From: Rhodocyclaceae bacterium
GTDB taxonomy: Bacteria > Pseudomonadota > Gammaproteobacteria > Burkholderiales > Rhodocyclaceae
DNA length: 64,000 nucleotides
NCBI GenBank assembly: GCA_018261935.1
Contig: JAGTRP010000001.1
Span: forward strand, 280,089 to 344,088
Direction: 5' to 3'
Position numbers and translations under genes: made by a program. Every line of letters starts with the position of its first letter. Within the stretch, counting starts at the first letter, position 1. The notes under the pieces are model-generated. The model ran no database searches. It was not told the origin of the DNA and worked only from the letters and a program-made list of their open reading frames with translations. Shown piece after piece: positions 49,124-57,763 of this stretch.

Positions 49124-49149
49124 GGAGCCAAGCCCCACGGCTTGGCTCC
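49124..49149 (+). terminator. Terminator of the pilus locus
   Basis: A perfect 11-bp stem (49124-49134 with 49139-49149) with a 4-base loop lies 41 bases past the last prepilin stop. It is followed by ATTCT, only a short T-rich stretch. It also lies beyond the stop of the converging antiporter gene and could serve both. Confidence 0.75.
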
Positions 49150-49213
49150 ATTCTCTGAGATCACTCCACCGGATCGGCAGCCACCCGACGGATTCCGCGA
49201 AAACAGCCCATCC

Positions 49214-51166
49214 CTACTTCCTCAGCAACCTCTCCTCCCCCTTCGCCAGCCCCTCCGGCTGCCCCAGGAGCACCACCACATCCCCTTCCCGCAGCCGGGT
49301 TTCCGGCACCGGCTCCAGCGCCCGGATGCCGCGGCGGCGGATGGCGCTGACTTCGCAGCCCAGCCGGTCCAGGTCCAGTTCCGCCAGGGTCCTGCCGATT
49401 CCCGCCGCGCCCGGCGCCAGCCATACGGAATGCAGGCGCGGCTGCTCGCCTTCCTCCTCTTCCCGGTCGGAAAGGCCGTGGAAGAAGCCACGCAGGAGCT
49501 TGTAGCGCTGGGTGCGGGCATCGCGGATGCGGCGCAGCACCCGGTTCAGAGGCACCCCCACCAGGACCAGGGCGTGGGAAGCCAGCATGAGGCTCGCCTC
49601 CAGGGATTCCGGCACCACTTCCGCCGCCCCGGCCTTGATCAGGCGCCCCATGTCGCGCTCGTCCAGGGTGCGGATCACCACCGGCACGTCCGGCCGCATC
49701 TCGTGCACGTGGTGGAGGATCTTTTCCGAGGCCTGGGCGTCGGCCACCGCCACGATCACCACGCTGGCCCGGGAGAGCCCCGCCGCCATCAGGCTTTCCC
49801 GCCGGGCGGCGTCGCCGAAGACGACGTTCTCGCCGGCGGCGGCGGCTTCCCGCACCCGGTCCGGGTCCAGGTCCAGGGCGACCCAGGCTACCTCCTCCTG
49901 GCTGAGGAAGCGGGCCAGGTACTGGCCGCTGCGGCCGAAACCGCAGATGATGGCGTGCTTCTCGGTCCCCATGGTCTGGGCCGCGATCTGGGTCAGCTGC
50001 ATGGAGCGCAGCAGCCATTCGCTGGCCACGAAGCGCATGACGATCTGCTCGCTGAAATGGACGATGAAGGGCGCCGCCAGCATGGACAGCACCAGGGCCG
50101 TGAGGACCGCCTGCTCCACCAGCCGCGGCATGCGCCCGACCTCCCCCAGGAGCACGAAGCCGAACTCGCCACCGGCGGCCAGCCAGAGGGCCGCCCGGAT
50201 GGCATTGCCGGGGGAAGCGCCGAGGCGCCAGGACAGGAGCCCAACAAGGGTTCCCTTCACCAGCAGCAAGGCCGCCAGCACCCCCAGGACCACCGCCCAG
50301 TGGTCCAGCAGGACATGGAAGTCGAGCTTGATCCCGATGGTGACGAAGAAGAGCCCCATCAGCACGTCCCGGAACGGCTTGATGTCTTCCTCCACCTGGA
50401 GGCGGTATTCGGTTTCCGAGATCAGCATGCCGGCGACGAAGGCGCCCAGGGCGAGGGACAGGCCGGCCCAGGCGGTCACCTGGGCGAGCCCCAGGGTAAT
50501 GAGGAGCACGTTGAGGACGAACACCTCGGAAGACTTGGCCTTGGCCACGAAGTGGAACCATTTCCGCATCAGGTGCTGGCCGAAATAGAGGATCACCGCC
50601 AGCACCGTGACCGCCTTCAGGAGGGCGACGGCAAGGAGGGCGGCGAGCTTCTCCGGCGGCTGGGACAGGGAAGGGATCAGCACCAGGAGGGGCACCACCG
50701 CCAGGTCCTGGAAGAGGAGGACGCCGATGATGTCGCGCCCGTGGGGCGAATCGAGCTGCAGGCGCTCGGCCAGGAGCTTGGAGAGCACGGCGGTGGACGA
50801 CATGGCCAGCACCCCGCCTAGGGCGATGCCCAGTTGCCACGACAGGCCCAGAACCATGACCAGCCCCATGACCACGGCCATGGTCAGCAAAACCTGCAGG
50901 AGCCCAAGCCCGAAGACGATGCGCTTCATGGCGTAGAGCCTGGGCAGCGAGAATTCGAGGCCGATGGAGAACATCAGGAAGACGACGCCGAACTCCGCCA
51001 GGGTCTCGGCCTGGGACATGTTGCCCAGGACGTTGAAGGCATGGGGCCCGATCAGCGCTCCCACCAGCAGATATCCCAGGATGGGGGGAAGGTTGAGACG
51101 GCGGAACAACACCACCGCCAGAACCGAGGCGCCGAGCAGGACGAGGACGAGGAAAAGGGTGTTCAA
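49214..51166 (-). CDS. CPA2 family monovalent cation:proton antiporter (KefB/YbaL-like)
   Basis: The 650-residue protein has an Na+/H+ exchanger domain of about twelve helices (1-390; FGVVFLMFSIGLEFSLPRL), a TrkA-N nucleotide-binding RCK domain (HAIICGFGRSGQYLARFLSQEEV, from about 407) and a TrkA-C domain near the end. It is a Kef-type potassium efflux or K+/H+ antiporter. It is divergent from kdsD, an arrangement also seen elsewhere in betaproteobacteria, with 52 bases between the starts. Confidence 0.94.
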   Translation of the reverse strand: MNTLFLVLVLLGASVLAVVLFRRLNLPPILGYLLVGALIGPHAFNVLGNMSQAETLAEFGVVFLMFSIGLEFSLPRLYAMKRIVFGLGLLQVLLTMAVVMGLVMVLGLSWQLGIALGGVLAMSSTAVLSKLLAERLQLDSPHGRDIIGVLLFQDLAVVPLLVLIPSLSQPPEKLAALLAVALLKAVTVLAVILYFGQHLMRKWFHFVAKAKSSEVFVLNVLLITLGLAQVTAWAGLSLALGAFVAGMLISETEYRLQVEEDIKPFRDVLMGLFFVTIGIKLDFHVLLDHWAVVLGVLAALLLVKGTLVGLLSWRLGASPGNAIRAALWLAAGGEFGFVLLGEVGRMPRLVEQAVLTALVLSMLAAPFIVHFSEQIVMRFVASEWLLRSMQLTQIAAQTMGTEKHAIICGFGRSGQYLARFLSQEEVAWVALDLDPDRVREAAAAGENVVFGDAARRESLMAAGLSRASVVIVAVADAQASEKILHHVHEMRPDVPVVIRTLDERDMGRLIKAGAAEVVPESLEASLMLASHALVLVGVPLNRVLRRIRDARTQRYKLLRGFFHGLSDREEEEGEQPRLHSVWLAPGAAGIGRTLAELDLDRLGCEVSAIRRRGIRALEPVPETRLREGDVVVLLGQPEGLAKGEERLLRK

Positions 51167-51218
51167 GGGCGGGGGGAGAAGTCGGGTATACTTCAGTCAT
51201 CATAACCGCACGAAACCC

Positions 51219-52217
51219 ATGAACCCAAGCGCTCCACCCACGAGTTTCGCCCCGGAGCGGGCATTGGATCTGGCCCGGAAAACCCTGCAAATCGAGGCCG
51301 ACGCGATCCTGGCCCTGACCGCGCGGCTGGACGGCGCCTTCACCGCCGCCATCAGGCTCATCCTCGACTGCAAAGGCCGGCTCATCGTCAGCGGCATCGG
51401 AAAATCCGGCCATGTCGCCCGCAAGATCGCCTCCACCATGGCCAGCACCGGCACCCCGGCCTACTTCGTCCACCCGGCGGAGGCGAGCCACGGCGACCTC
51501 GGCATGATCACCCGCAACGACGTCCTCCTGGCCCTCTCCAATTCCGGCGAGTCCGAGGAGCTGGTGCGCATAGTCCCCATCGTCAAGCGCCAGGGGGCGC
51601 GGCTCATCGCCATGACCGGCAATCCCGAATCGTCCCTGGCCCGGGAAGCCGACATCCACCTGGATGCCGGCGTCGCCCAGGAAGCCTGCCCTCTCAACCT
51701 CGCGCCCACGGCCAGCACCACCGCGGCGCTCGCTTTGGGCGACGCCCTGGCGGTGGCCCTGCTGGACGCCCGCGGCTTCGGCCCCGAGGATTTCGCCCGT
51801 TCCCACCCCGGCGGCTCCCTGGGCCGGCGGCTCCTCACCCATGTGCGGGACGTCATGCGCGCCGGCGACAAGGTGCCCGTGGTCCTGCCGGAAGCGAGCC
51901 TGCCCGACGCCATCGTCGCCATGTCCCGGGGCGGCCTCGGGCTGGTGGCCGTGGTCGATCCCGAGGGCCGGGTACTGGGCATCTTCACCGACGGCGACCT
52001 GCGCCGGGCCTTCGAGAAAGGGCTCGACCTCCGGCACGCCCGCATCGACAGCGTCATGCATCCGCAGCCCCGCACCATCGGCGCCGAACAGCTGGCGGTG
52101 GAGGCAGTCGAACTGATGGAGCGGCACCGCATCAACGGGCTGCTGGTCACCGATGTCGACTCCCGGCTCATCGGCGCCCTCAACATGCACGATCTATTCA
52201 ACGCCAAGGTAATCTGA
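51219..52217 (+). CDS. kdsD: Arabinose-5-phosphate isomerase
   Basis: The 332-residue KpsF/GutQ-type enzyme makes arabinose 5-phosphate from ribulose 5-phosphate for Kdo synthesis. It has a SIS sugar isomerase domain (GRLIVSGIGKSGHVARKIASTMASTGTPA) and two CBS domains (from about 210). The ATG at 51219 is used; the open frame before it overlaps the antiporter and is not conserved. The next gene kdsC starts at its stop, giving a Kdo/LPS operon. Confidence 0.96.
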   Translation: MNPSAPPTSFAPERALDLARKTLQIEADAILALTARLDGAFTAAIRLILDCKGRLIVSGIGKSGHVARKIASTMASTGTPAYFVHPAEASHGDLGMITRNDVLLALSNSGESEELVRIVPIVKRQGARLIAMTGNPESSLAREADIHLDAGVAQEACPLNLAPTASTTAALALGDALAVALLDARGFGPEDFARSHPGGSLGRRLLTHVRDVMRAGDKVPVVLPEASLPDAIVAMSRGGLGLVAVVDPEGRVLGIFTDGDLRRAFEKGLDLRHARIDSVMHPQPRTIGAEQLAVEAVELMERHRINGLLVTDVDSRLIGALNMHDLFNAKVI

Positions 52218-52741
52218 TGGACGCCAAAGCCCGTGCCGCCCGTATCAAGCTCATGGTCTTCGACGTCGATGGCGTCATGACCGACGGCGGGCTGCACTAC
52301 ACCGACGACGGCCGCGAGCTGAAAACCTTCAACGTCCAGGACGGCCTGGGCCTCAAGCTCATGCAGCGGGCCGGCATCGAACTGGCCATCGTCACCGGCC
52401 GCACCTCCGACGTGGTGCTCAACCGGGCCGCCGACCTGGGCATCGCCCATGTCTTCCAGGGTGTCGTGAACAAGCGCGCGGTGGTCGCGGAACTCATCGC
52501 CAAGCTCGATCTCCACTGGCCGGACGTGGCCTTCATGGGGGACGACTTCATCGACCTGCCGGCCATGCTCCAATGCGGCCTGGCGGTGGCGCCGGCCAAC
52601 GCCCATCCCCTCGTCAAGGAACGCGTCCACGCCGTCACCGATGCGTCCGGCGGCCGGGGAGCGGTGCGGGAAGCGGCGGAATTCATCCTCACCGCCCAAG
52701 GCAAGCTGGAAGCCCTCTTCACCGCTTATCTCGAGCTATGA
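52217..52741 (+). CDS. kdsC: 3-deoxy-D-manno-octulosonate 8-phosphate phosphatase
   Basis: The 174-residue HAD phosphatase releases Kdo from Kdo 8-phosphate. The catalytic DVDGVMTDG holds the nucleophile and acid aspartates, and FMGDDFIDLPAM the metal ligand. It overlaps kdsD by one base and lptC by 4. Confidence 0.97.
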   Translation: MDAKARAARIKLMVFDVDGVMTDGGLHYTDDGRELKTFNVQDGLGLKLMQRAGIELAIVTGRTSDVVLNRAADLGIAHVFQGVVNKRAVVAELIAKLDLHWPDVAFMGDDFIDLPAMLQCGLAVAPANAHPLVKERVHAVTDASGGRGAVREAAEFILTAQGKLEALFTAYLEL

Positions 52742-53325
52742 TCAAGCGCTGGTCCAGCCAACAGGTTTTTCCCATCGTGCTGCTCAGTCTGCTGGCGGCC
52801 TTGAGCTTCTGGCTGGAGCGCACCGTGGACCTGCCCGAGCCCCGCCTGGATGGCAAGCTGCGTCACGACCCGGACGCCGTCGTGGACAATTTCGAGATCC
52901 GCCGCCTGGATGTGAACGGCGTCCTGCAGTACCGCCTTACGGCTCCCCGCATGCAGCATTTCCCGGATGACGACACCTCCCTCCTCAGCCAGCCCCGCCT
53001 CGACTACTACCGCCCTGGCGCTCCGGACATGAGCCTGTCCGGCAACAACGCCGCTGTCGCGTCAAAGGGAGAAACGGTCTTCTTCTGGGGCGACGTCAAG
53101 GCCACCCGGGCCGCGACGCCGGACCGCCCCGAGATGGTGGCCCGCATGCCGGATTTGACCGTCCAGCCCGACGAAGGCATCGCCTTCACCAACAGCCCGG
53201 TGGAAGTCACCCAGGGCACCTCCTGGTTCAAGGGGGTCGGGATGCACCTGGACAACAACACCTCCGTCCTTGTCCTGAACTCCCAGGTCACCGGGACCTA
53301 CTACCCGCCCAAGGCGTCGCCATGA
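52738..53325 (+). CDS. lptC: LPS export protein LptC
   Basis: The 195-residue protein has one N-terminal membrane helix (about 10-26) and a periplasmic LptC/YrbK beta-jellyroll (DNFEIRRLDVNGVLQYRLTAPRMQHFPDDDT). LptC links the inner-membrane LptBFG complex to LptA in the lipopolysaccharide bridge. The ATG at 52738 overlaps the kdsC stop. Confidence 0.94.
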   Translation: MIKRWSSQQVFPIVLLSLLAALSFWLERTVDLPEPRLDGKLRHDPDAVVDNFEIRRLDVNGVLQYRLTAPRMQHFPDDDTSLLSQPRLDYYRPGAPDMSLSGNNAAVASKGETVFFWGDVKATRAATPDRPEMVARMPDLTVQPDEGIAFTNSPVEVTQGTSWFKGVGMHLDNNTSVLVLNSQVTGTYYPPKASP

Positions 53326-53936
53326 AGACTCATTCCCTATTCCTCGCCGCTTCCATCCTCCTCGCCGCCTGCGTCCAGCCTGCCCTGGCCGAGCGGGCCG
53401 ACCGGGACAAGCCCATCCAGCTCGAAGCCCAGCGCATCACGGTCGACGATGCCAAGAAGGTCCAGGTCATGGAAGGCAACGTCCAGCTGACCCAGGGCAC
53501 CCTGATGATCCAGTCGGACAGGATCGTCATCAGCCAGGACCAGTACGGCTTCCAGAAAGGCGTCGCCACCGGCGGCAAGAACGGGCTGGCCCACTTCCGG
53601 CAGAAGCGGGAGGGCAAGGACGAATTCATCGAGGGCGAGGCCGAGCGCATCGAGTACAACACCCACAACGAGGTGGCCGAACTGTTCCACCGCGCCTGGA
53701 TTAAGAGCGGCGACGACCAGATCAAGGGCGGCTACATCTGGTACGACGCCATCAGCGAAAAATACATGGCCAGCGCCGGCGAGACCCGCGATGCCAAGGG
53801 TTCCTCCCAGCGGGTCCGCGTCATCCTCCAGCCCAAGGGCAAGAATGCATCTCAGGAAGAGCCCTCCCCCAAGACTAGCGCCCCCCTGGAGCTGAAGGGG
53901 GCCGCCAACCTCGGCACCAAGCCGGAAAAGGAATAA
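53322..53936 (+). CDS. lptA: LPS periplasmic bridge protein LptA
   Basis: The 204-residue protein has a signal peptide with cleavage near LAERADRD, and an OstA/LptA domain ([39 protein letters not shown]). LptA monomers form the bridge that carries LPS across the periplasm. The tail is Lys/Pro-rich. lptB, which usually follows, is absent; an enoyl-CoA hydratase gene comes next. Confidence 0.95.
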   Translation: MKTHSLFLAASILLAACVQPALAERADRDKPIQLEAQRITVDDAKKVQVMEGNVQLTQGTLMIQSDRIVISQDQYGFQKGVATGGKNGLAHFRQKREGKDEFIEGEAERIEYNTHNEVAELFHRAWIKSGDDQIKGGYIWYDAISEKYMASAGETRDAKGSSQRVRVILQPKGKNASQEEPSPKTSAPLELKGAANLGTKPEKE

Positions 53937-53938
53937 GC

Positions 53939-54721
53939 ATGTACGAATACATCATCGCCGAACGCCGGGGCACCGACGGCCGGGTGGGCCTCATCACCCT
54001 CAACCGGCCCCAGCAGCTCAACGCCCTCTGCGATGCCCTGGTGGACGAACTAGCGGCGGCCCTGGACGCCTTCGAGGCCGACGAGACCGTCGGCTGCATG
54101 GTCATCACCGGCTCCGACAAGGCCTTTGCGGCCGGCGCCGACATCACCGCCATGAAGAGCTTTTCCTACATGGATGCCTACAAGGGCGACTACATCACCC
54201 GCAACTGGGAACGGGTGAAGACCTGCCGCAAGCCGGTCATCGCCGCGGTGGCGGGCTACGCCCTGGGCGGCGGCTGCGAGCTGGCGATGATGTGCGACTT
54301 CATCATCGCCGCCGACAGCGCTCAGTTCGGCCAGCCCGAAGTGAAGCTCGGCATCCTGCCGGGGGCCGGCGGCACCCAGCGCCTGCCCCGGGCCATCGGC
54401 AAGGCCAAGGCCATGGACCTGTGCCTCACCGCCCGCATGATGGACGCCGCCGAAGCCGAGCGGGCCGGCCTCGTCTCCCGCATCGTGCCCGCCGACAAGC
54501 TCCTGGAGGAGGCCCTCGCCGCCGCCGGGAAGATCGCCGGCTATTCGCTGCCCGTAGCCATGATGATCAAGGAGTCGGTGAACCGCGCCTTCGAGTCCTC
54601 CCTGTCGGACGGGTTGCTCTTCGAGCGCCGGACCTTCCATGCCGCCTTCGCCCTGGACGATCAGAAGGAAGGCATGGCCGCCTTCACCGAAAAGCGCAAA
54701 CCGGCCTTCCGCAACAGCTGA
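53939..54721 (+). CDS. Enoyl-CoA hydratase (PaaF/FadB-like crotonase)
   Basis: The 260-residue crotonase has the oxyanion-hole segment [10 protein letters not shown], the first glutamate in [14 protein letters not shown] and the second in [20 protein letters not shown]. It hydrates short-chain enoyl-CoA esters. It resembles short-chain enoyl-CoA hydratases including PaaF of phenylacetate degradation, but specificity is not certain. The start is 2 bases after the lptA stop, yet it is functionally unrelated to it. Confidence 0.93.
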   Translation: MYEYIIAERRGTDGRVGLITLNRPQQLNALCDALVDELAAALDAFEADETVGCMVITGSDKAFAAGADITAMKSFSYMDAYKGDYITRNWERVKTCRKPVIAAVAGYALGGGCELAMMCDFIIAADSAQFGQPEVKLGILPGAGGTQRLPRAIGKAKAMDLCLTARMMDAAEAERAGLVSRIVPADKLLEEALAAAGKIAGYSLPVAMMIKESVNRAFESSLSDGLLFERRTFHAAFALDDQKEGMAAFTEKRKPAFRNS

Positions 54722-54841
54722 AGCCCTTTCCGACAAACTGGCTGGCCGGGCTGGAAAGCCCCGATGCGGCGGCGCAAGGGCGGCGCCACCGCAAGTCTTA
54801 CACAATTCTTACAGGCCGCTGAATTTTATGGACATTTCAGC

Positions 54842-54860
54842 TTTTGTGCGTCGCACAAAA
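54842..54860. promoter_or_regulatory. Candidate PhaR operator 1 (inverted repeat)
   Basis: TTTTGTGCG-T-CGCACAAAA is a perfect 9-bp inverted repeat containing TGC-N3-GCA. It ends 6 bases before the -35 box of the phasin promoter. TGC/GCA dyads are the type of site bound by PhaR, the PHB-responsive repressor of phasin genes; binding here is inference. Confidence 0.6.
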
Positions 54861-54866
54861 TAGCGC

Positions 54867-54894
54867 TTGACACCAAGGGATTCTTCCCTATAAT
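54867..54894 (+). promoter_or_regulatory. Sigma-70 promoter of the first phasin gene
   Basis: TTGACA (54867-54872) and TATAAT (54889-54894) are exact consensus hexamers with a 16-base spacer. A start near 54901 would leave an untranslated leader of about 80 bases. The strength fits a phasin, which is usually very abundant. Confidence 0.88.
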
Positions 54895-54905
54895 TCGGCA
54901 TATGG

Positions 54906-54914
54906 TGCAGTGCA
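54906..54914. promoter_or_regulatory. Candidate PhaR operator 2
   Basis: TGCAGTGCA is a second TGC-N3-GCA dyad just downstream of the -10 box, near the likely transcription start. Together with the upstream repeat it brackets the promoter, an arrangement expected for repression. Confidence 0.5.
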
Positions 54915-54979
54915 ACATACCCGCACGAGATACTGCAACGCTTTCCCCAACATGCACGACTTATCTAGGAGAAATGACC

Positions 54980-55546
54980 ATGACGTACTTCGCCTCTGCC
55001 GAGCAGTTCGCCGCCGCCAACAAGTCCACCGTGGATTCCCTGCTGTCCCTGGCCAACACCGCCCTGGCTTCCGCTGAGCGCATCGCCGCCCTCAACCTGA
55101 ACACCGCCCGCTCCGTCCTGGAAGACTCCGTCTCCGGCACCAAGGCCCTGCTGGGCGCCAAGGACATTCAGGAAGCCCTGTCCATCCAGGCTTCCCTGGC
55201 CCAGCCCAATGTCGAGAAGGCCGTCGCCTACTCCCGTAGCGTCTACGAGATCTCCGCCCAGTCCCAGGAAGAGCTGTCCAAGCTGATCGAAGCCCAGTTC
55301 GGCGACTTCCAGAAGACCGTCGCCGGCCTGCTGGACAAGGCTGCCAAGTCCGCTCCCGCCGGTTCCGACGTGGCCGTCGCCGCCGTCAAGAGCGCCATCG
55401 CCGCCGCCAACTCCGCCTTCGACAACATCAACAAGGCCGCCAAGCAAGTTGCCGAGATCGCCGAAGCCAACGTGGCCGCCGCGACCAACGCCACCGTCAA
55501 GGCCGTCGGCGCCACCGCTGCCGCCAGCAAGAAAAAGGTTGCCTAA
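54980..55546 (+). CDS. Phasin (PHB granule-associated protein)
   Basis: The 188-residue protein is a phasin_2/TIGR01841-type phasin: MTYFASAEQFAAANKSTVDSLLSLANTALASAERIAALNL, amphipathic helices rich in Ala and a Lys-rich tail. Phasins coat polyhydroxybutyrate granules. There are two ATGs in frame. The one at 54980 lies 8 bases from AGGAG (54967-54971) while the one at 54974 is only 2 bases away, so 54980 is chosen. It has its own strong promoter and terminator. Confidence 0.93.
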   Translation: MTYFASAEQFAAANKSTVDSLLSLANTALASAERIAALNLNTARSVLEDSVSGTKALLGAKDIQEALSIQASLAQPNVEKAVAYSRSVYEISAQSQEELSKLIEAQFGDFQKTVAGLLDKAAKSAPAGSDVAVAAVKSAIAAANSAFDNINKAAKQVAEIAEANVAAATNATVKAVGATAAASKKKVA

Positions 55547-55563
55547 TTAATCGGCATTCCGCC

Positions 55564-55585
55564 AGCCCCCGCCCCGGCGGGGGCT
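55564..55585 (+). terminator. Terminator after the first phasin
   Basis: A perfect 10-bp GC-rich stem (55564-55573 with 55576-55585) lies 18 bases past the phasin stop and is followed by ATTCGTTTATT. The formal loop is only 2 bases, so the inner pair probably opens. Confidence 0.8.
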
Positions 55586-55640
55586 ATTCGTTTATTCCAG
55601 AATTAGACGTTATTCCACACCTGTCCCAGGAGGAAACACC

Positions 55641-56204
55641 ATGAGCAACCCCGGTTTCGACCAGCTGGCCGCAGCCCAGAAAGCCAATGCCGAAGTTATG
55701 ATGGCCCTCGTGCGCACCGCCTTCAACGGCGTCGAGCGCCTGACCGCCCTCAACATCTCCGCATCCCGCGAGTTTTTCAACAACTCCGTTGCCAACGTCC
55801 ACCAGCTGCTGAGCGCCCGGGACGCCGGCGAAATCACCAAGCTCAACACCGAGCTGGCCAAGCCCAACCTGGACAAGTGGATGGAATACTCCCGCAACGT
55901 CTATGACCTGGCTGCCCAGGTGCAGAAAGAGCTCACCTCCGTGGTCGAGACCCAGTTCAACACCTTTGCCAAGGACGCCTCCAGCGCCGTCGAGAAGGCT
56001 TCCGCCAGCGCCCCGATGGGCGGCGACGTCTTCGCCGCCGCCATGAAGTCCGTCCTGGATGCTTCCAGCAAGGCTTTCGACAACATGACCGCCGTCACCC
56101 GGCAGTTCACCGACCTGGCCGAAGCCAACCTGCAGGCTGCTTCTTCGAGCACCGGCAAGGCCGCTAGCGCCACCAGCGCCGCCGCCAAGAAGGCCGCCAA
56201 GTAA
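55641..56204 (+). CDS. Second phasin
   Basis: The 187-residue protein is a paralogue of the preceding phasin: FDQLAAAQKANAEVMMALVRTAFNGVERLTALNISASREFF, and ends with Ala/Lys-rich ATSAAAKKAAK like its neighbour. A strong AGGAGG ribosome site lies 9 bases before the ATG. No separate promoter was recognised in the 55 bases after the first terminator; expression may come from read-through or a weak promoter there. Confidence 0.93.
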   Translation: MSNPGFDQLAAAQKANAEVMMALVRTAFNGVERLTALNISASREFFNNSVANVHQLLSARDAGEITKLNTELAKPNLDKWMEYSRNVYDLAAQVQKELTSVVETQFNTFAKDASSAVEKASASAPMGGDVFAAAMKSVLDASSKAFDNMTAVTRQFTDLAEANLQAASSSTGKAASATSAAAKKAAK

Positions 56205-56224
56205 CGCCTGGTTCGCCCAATGCA

Positions 56225-56248
56225 AAAACCCCGGCTTGCCGGGGTTTT
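56225..56248. terminator. Bidirectional terminator between phasin 2 and the CinA-like gene
   Basis: AAAACCCCGGC (56225-56235) pairs with GCCGGGGTTTT (56238-56248), giving A and T tracts on both sides of an 11-bp stem. It serves the phasin transcript on the plus strand and the converging CinA-like transcript on the minus strand. Confidence 0.88.
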
Positions 56249-56261
56249 GTCGTTTACGGCT

Positions 56262-57032
56262 TCACTCCCGCCATCGCCAGTCGATGCCGCGTTTTTCGAC
56301 TTCCACCCGGATTTCCTCCATGGCCTGGTCCACCAGGGTCGGCTCACCCTCCACGCCCAGCTCCAGGTGCCGCCGCTCCTGCCCCGCGATGGAGGGCAGG
56401 GAAAAGAGGCGCAGGGTCGGGTAATCGGCGACGATGCGCTCCATGAGGTCCAGCAGGGCGCTTTCGTAGGCGGTCGGGCCGGTGAGGAGAAAAGCCTTTT
56501 CCACCCGGGCGTCCACCGGAGAGAACAGATTGCGGTAGAAGGTATCCAGCACCCACTCGATCATGGGATGGGCCATCTGGGGGAAGCCGGGGACGAAATA
56601 GTGCTCCCGGGCCATGAACCCCGGAATGCGGTTAAAGGGATTGGGAATAATCCGAGCCCCGGCCGGGAAGGTGACCAATTGCAGGCGCCGGTCGGTGATC
56701 TCATCTCCAAAGCGTGCCTCCAGTTCCTTCCGCCCTTCCAGGTGGATTTCGAGGTCGACGCCCAAGGCGGCCGCCGCGGCCTGGCGGGTGTGGTCGTCGG
56801 GGGTATTGCCGATGCCGCCGAAGGAGAACACCACATCCCCCGCCGCCATGGTGCGCCGGAAGGTTTCCGCCAGGCGCCGGCGGTCGTCCCCCAGGTATTC
56901 CACCCAGGAGAGGCGCAAGCCCCGGGCCGCCAGCAGTTCCGCTACCTTGGCGAAATGCTTGTCCTGGCGCTTTCCCGAAAGGATCTCGTCGCCGATGATG
57001 ACAGCGCCGAAAACCCGCGATGAATCTCTCAT
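56262..57032 (-). CDS. CinA-like molybdopterin-binding domain protein
   Basis: The 256-residue protein is the MoaB/MogA-fold domain seen at the N-terminus of CinA: FGAVIIGDEILSGKRQDKHFAKVAELLAARG and VVFSFGGIGNTPDDHTRQA. The C-terminal nicotinamide-nucleotide amidase domain of full CinA is absent, which fits the single-domain competence/damage-inducible protein A-like group. Function unknown. The ATG overlaps the EI24 gene stop by 4 bases. Confidence 0.9.
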   Translation of the reverse strand: MRDSSRVFGAVIIGDEILSGKRQDKHFAKVAELLAARGLRLSWVEYLGDDRRRLAETFRRTMAAGDVVFSFGGIGNTPDDHTRQAAAAALGVDLEIHLEGRKELEARFGDEITDRRLQLVTFPAGARIIPNPFNRIPGFMAREHYFVPGFPQMAHPMIEWVLDTFYRNLFSPVDARVEKAFLLTGPTAYESALLDLMERIVADYPTLRLFSLPSIAGQERRHLELGVEGEPTLVDQAMEEIRVEVEKRGIDWRWRE

Positions 57033-57763
57033 AACCGCTCTCCCTCGATGGTGACGACGGCGCCGCCCCGGGCGCGGCGCAGGGCTTCCAGCCCCAAATG
57101 GACGAAGGCCAGGGCCGCCAGGGCCGGCACCAGGAGGCCTACCACGGGCACATGGGCAAGCACGGCCATGGCCAGCCCCAGGAGAAACAAGGGCCGCTTG
57201 TATTGCCGGCGGATATCCCGCCATTCCTCGCTGGTGGCGTGCATGGACAGGGCGTCGTAGGCAAAGGTGCGGCGGTTGTACCAGCCCATGAGCAGCAGCG
57301 GCAGGATCAGGGCCATGCCGGGAATGAGCCACAAGGGCACCGTCAGCAGCCAGGCCACGATAAAGAGGACGGTCGCCACCAGGCTGTTCGCTGTCGCCGC
57401 CACGAAGCTGTCCTTGCCCATGGCCGCCACGTCCCGGTATTGGCCATTGGCCAGGTGCTTCAGGAACAGTGGCAGGACGAACACGGCGGCCAGCAGCGAC
57501 GCGGTCAGGTAGGCGCAGGCGAAGATGGCCAGCCAGCCCCCCAGCCAGGCCAGCATGTGGGCAAGCCAGACCGCTCCCCAGCTCACCAGGAGGCTCATGG
57601 GGGGATAGCCGATGAGCCAGTCCACCAGCTCCCGCAGCCACCAGAAAGCGAGGCCGATCCAGAGCACGAAGGACAATGCCGCCGGCAGGAGCAGGTAAGC
57701 CCAGATGCGCCTCTCCCGCAGATTCGCCAAGGTCCGCATCAAAGCCAGGAGCACGTCAGCCAT
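57029..57763 (-). CDS. EI24 domain membrane protein (CysZ-like)
   Basis: The 244-residue protein has several hydrophobic segments and the EI24/CysZ domain (MADVLLALMRTLANLRERRIWAYLLLPAALSFVLWIG). CysZ is a sulfate transporter in enterics; related proteins here are of unproven function. It overlaps hrpA by 8 bases and the CinA-like gene by 4. Confidence 0.88.
   Translation of the reverse strand: MADVLLALMRTLANLRERRIWAYLLLPAALSFVLWIGLAFWWLRELVDWLIGYPPMSLLVSWGAVWLAHMLAWLGGWLAIFACAYLTASLLAAVFVLPLFLKHLANGQYRDVAAMGKDSFVAATANSLVATVLFIVAWLLTVPLWLIPGMALILPLLLMGWYNRRTFAYDALSMHATSEEWRDIRRQYKRPLFLLGLAMAVLAHVPVVGLLVPALAALAFVHLGLEALRRARGGAVVTIEGERL

Noticed and set aside
49161..52190. Long minus-strand open frame of about 1000 codons covering the antiporter and kdsD
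   Set aside because: Its product is Pro/Gly/Arg/His-rich with no recognisable domain. The real antiporter and KdsD frames in the same stretch are well conserved. It is a by-product of high GC.
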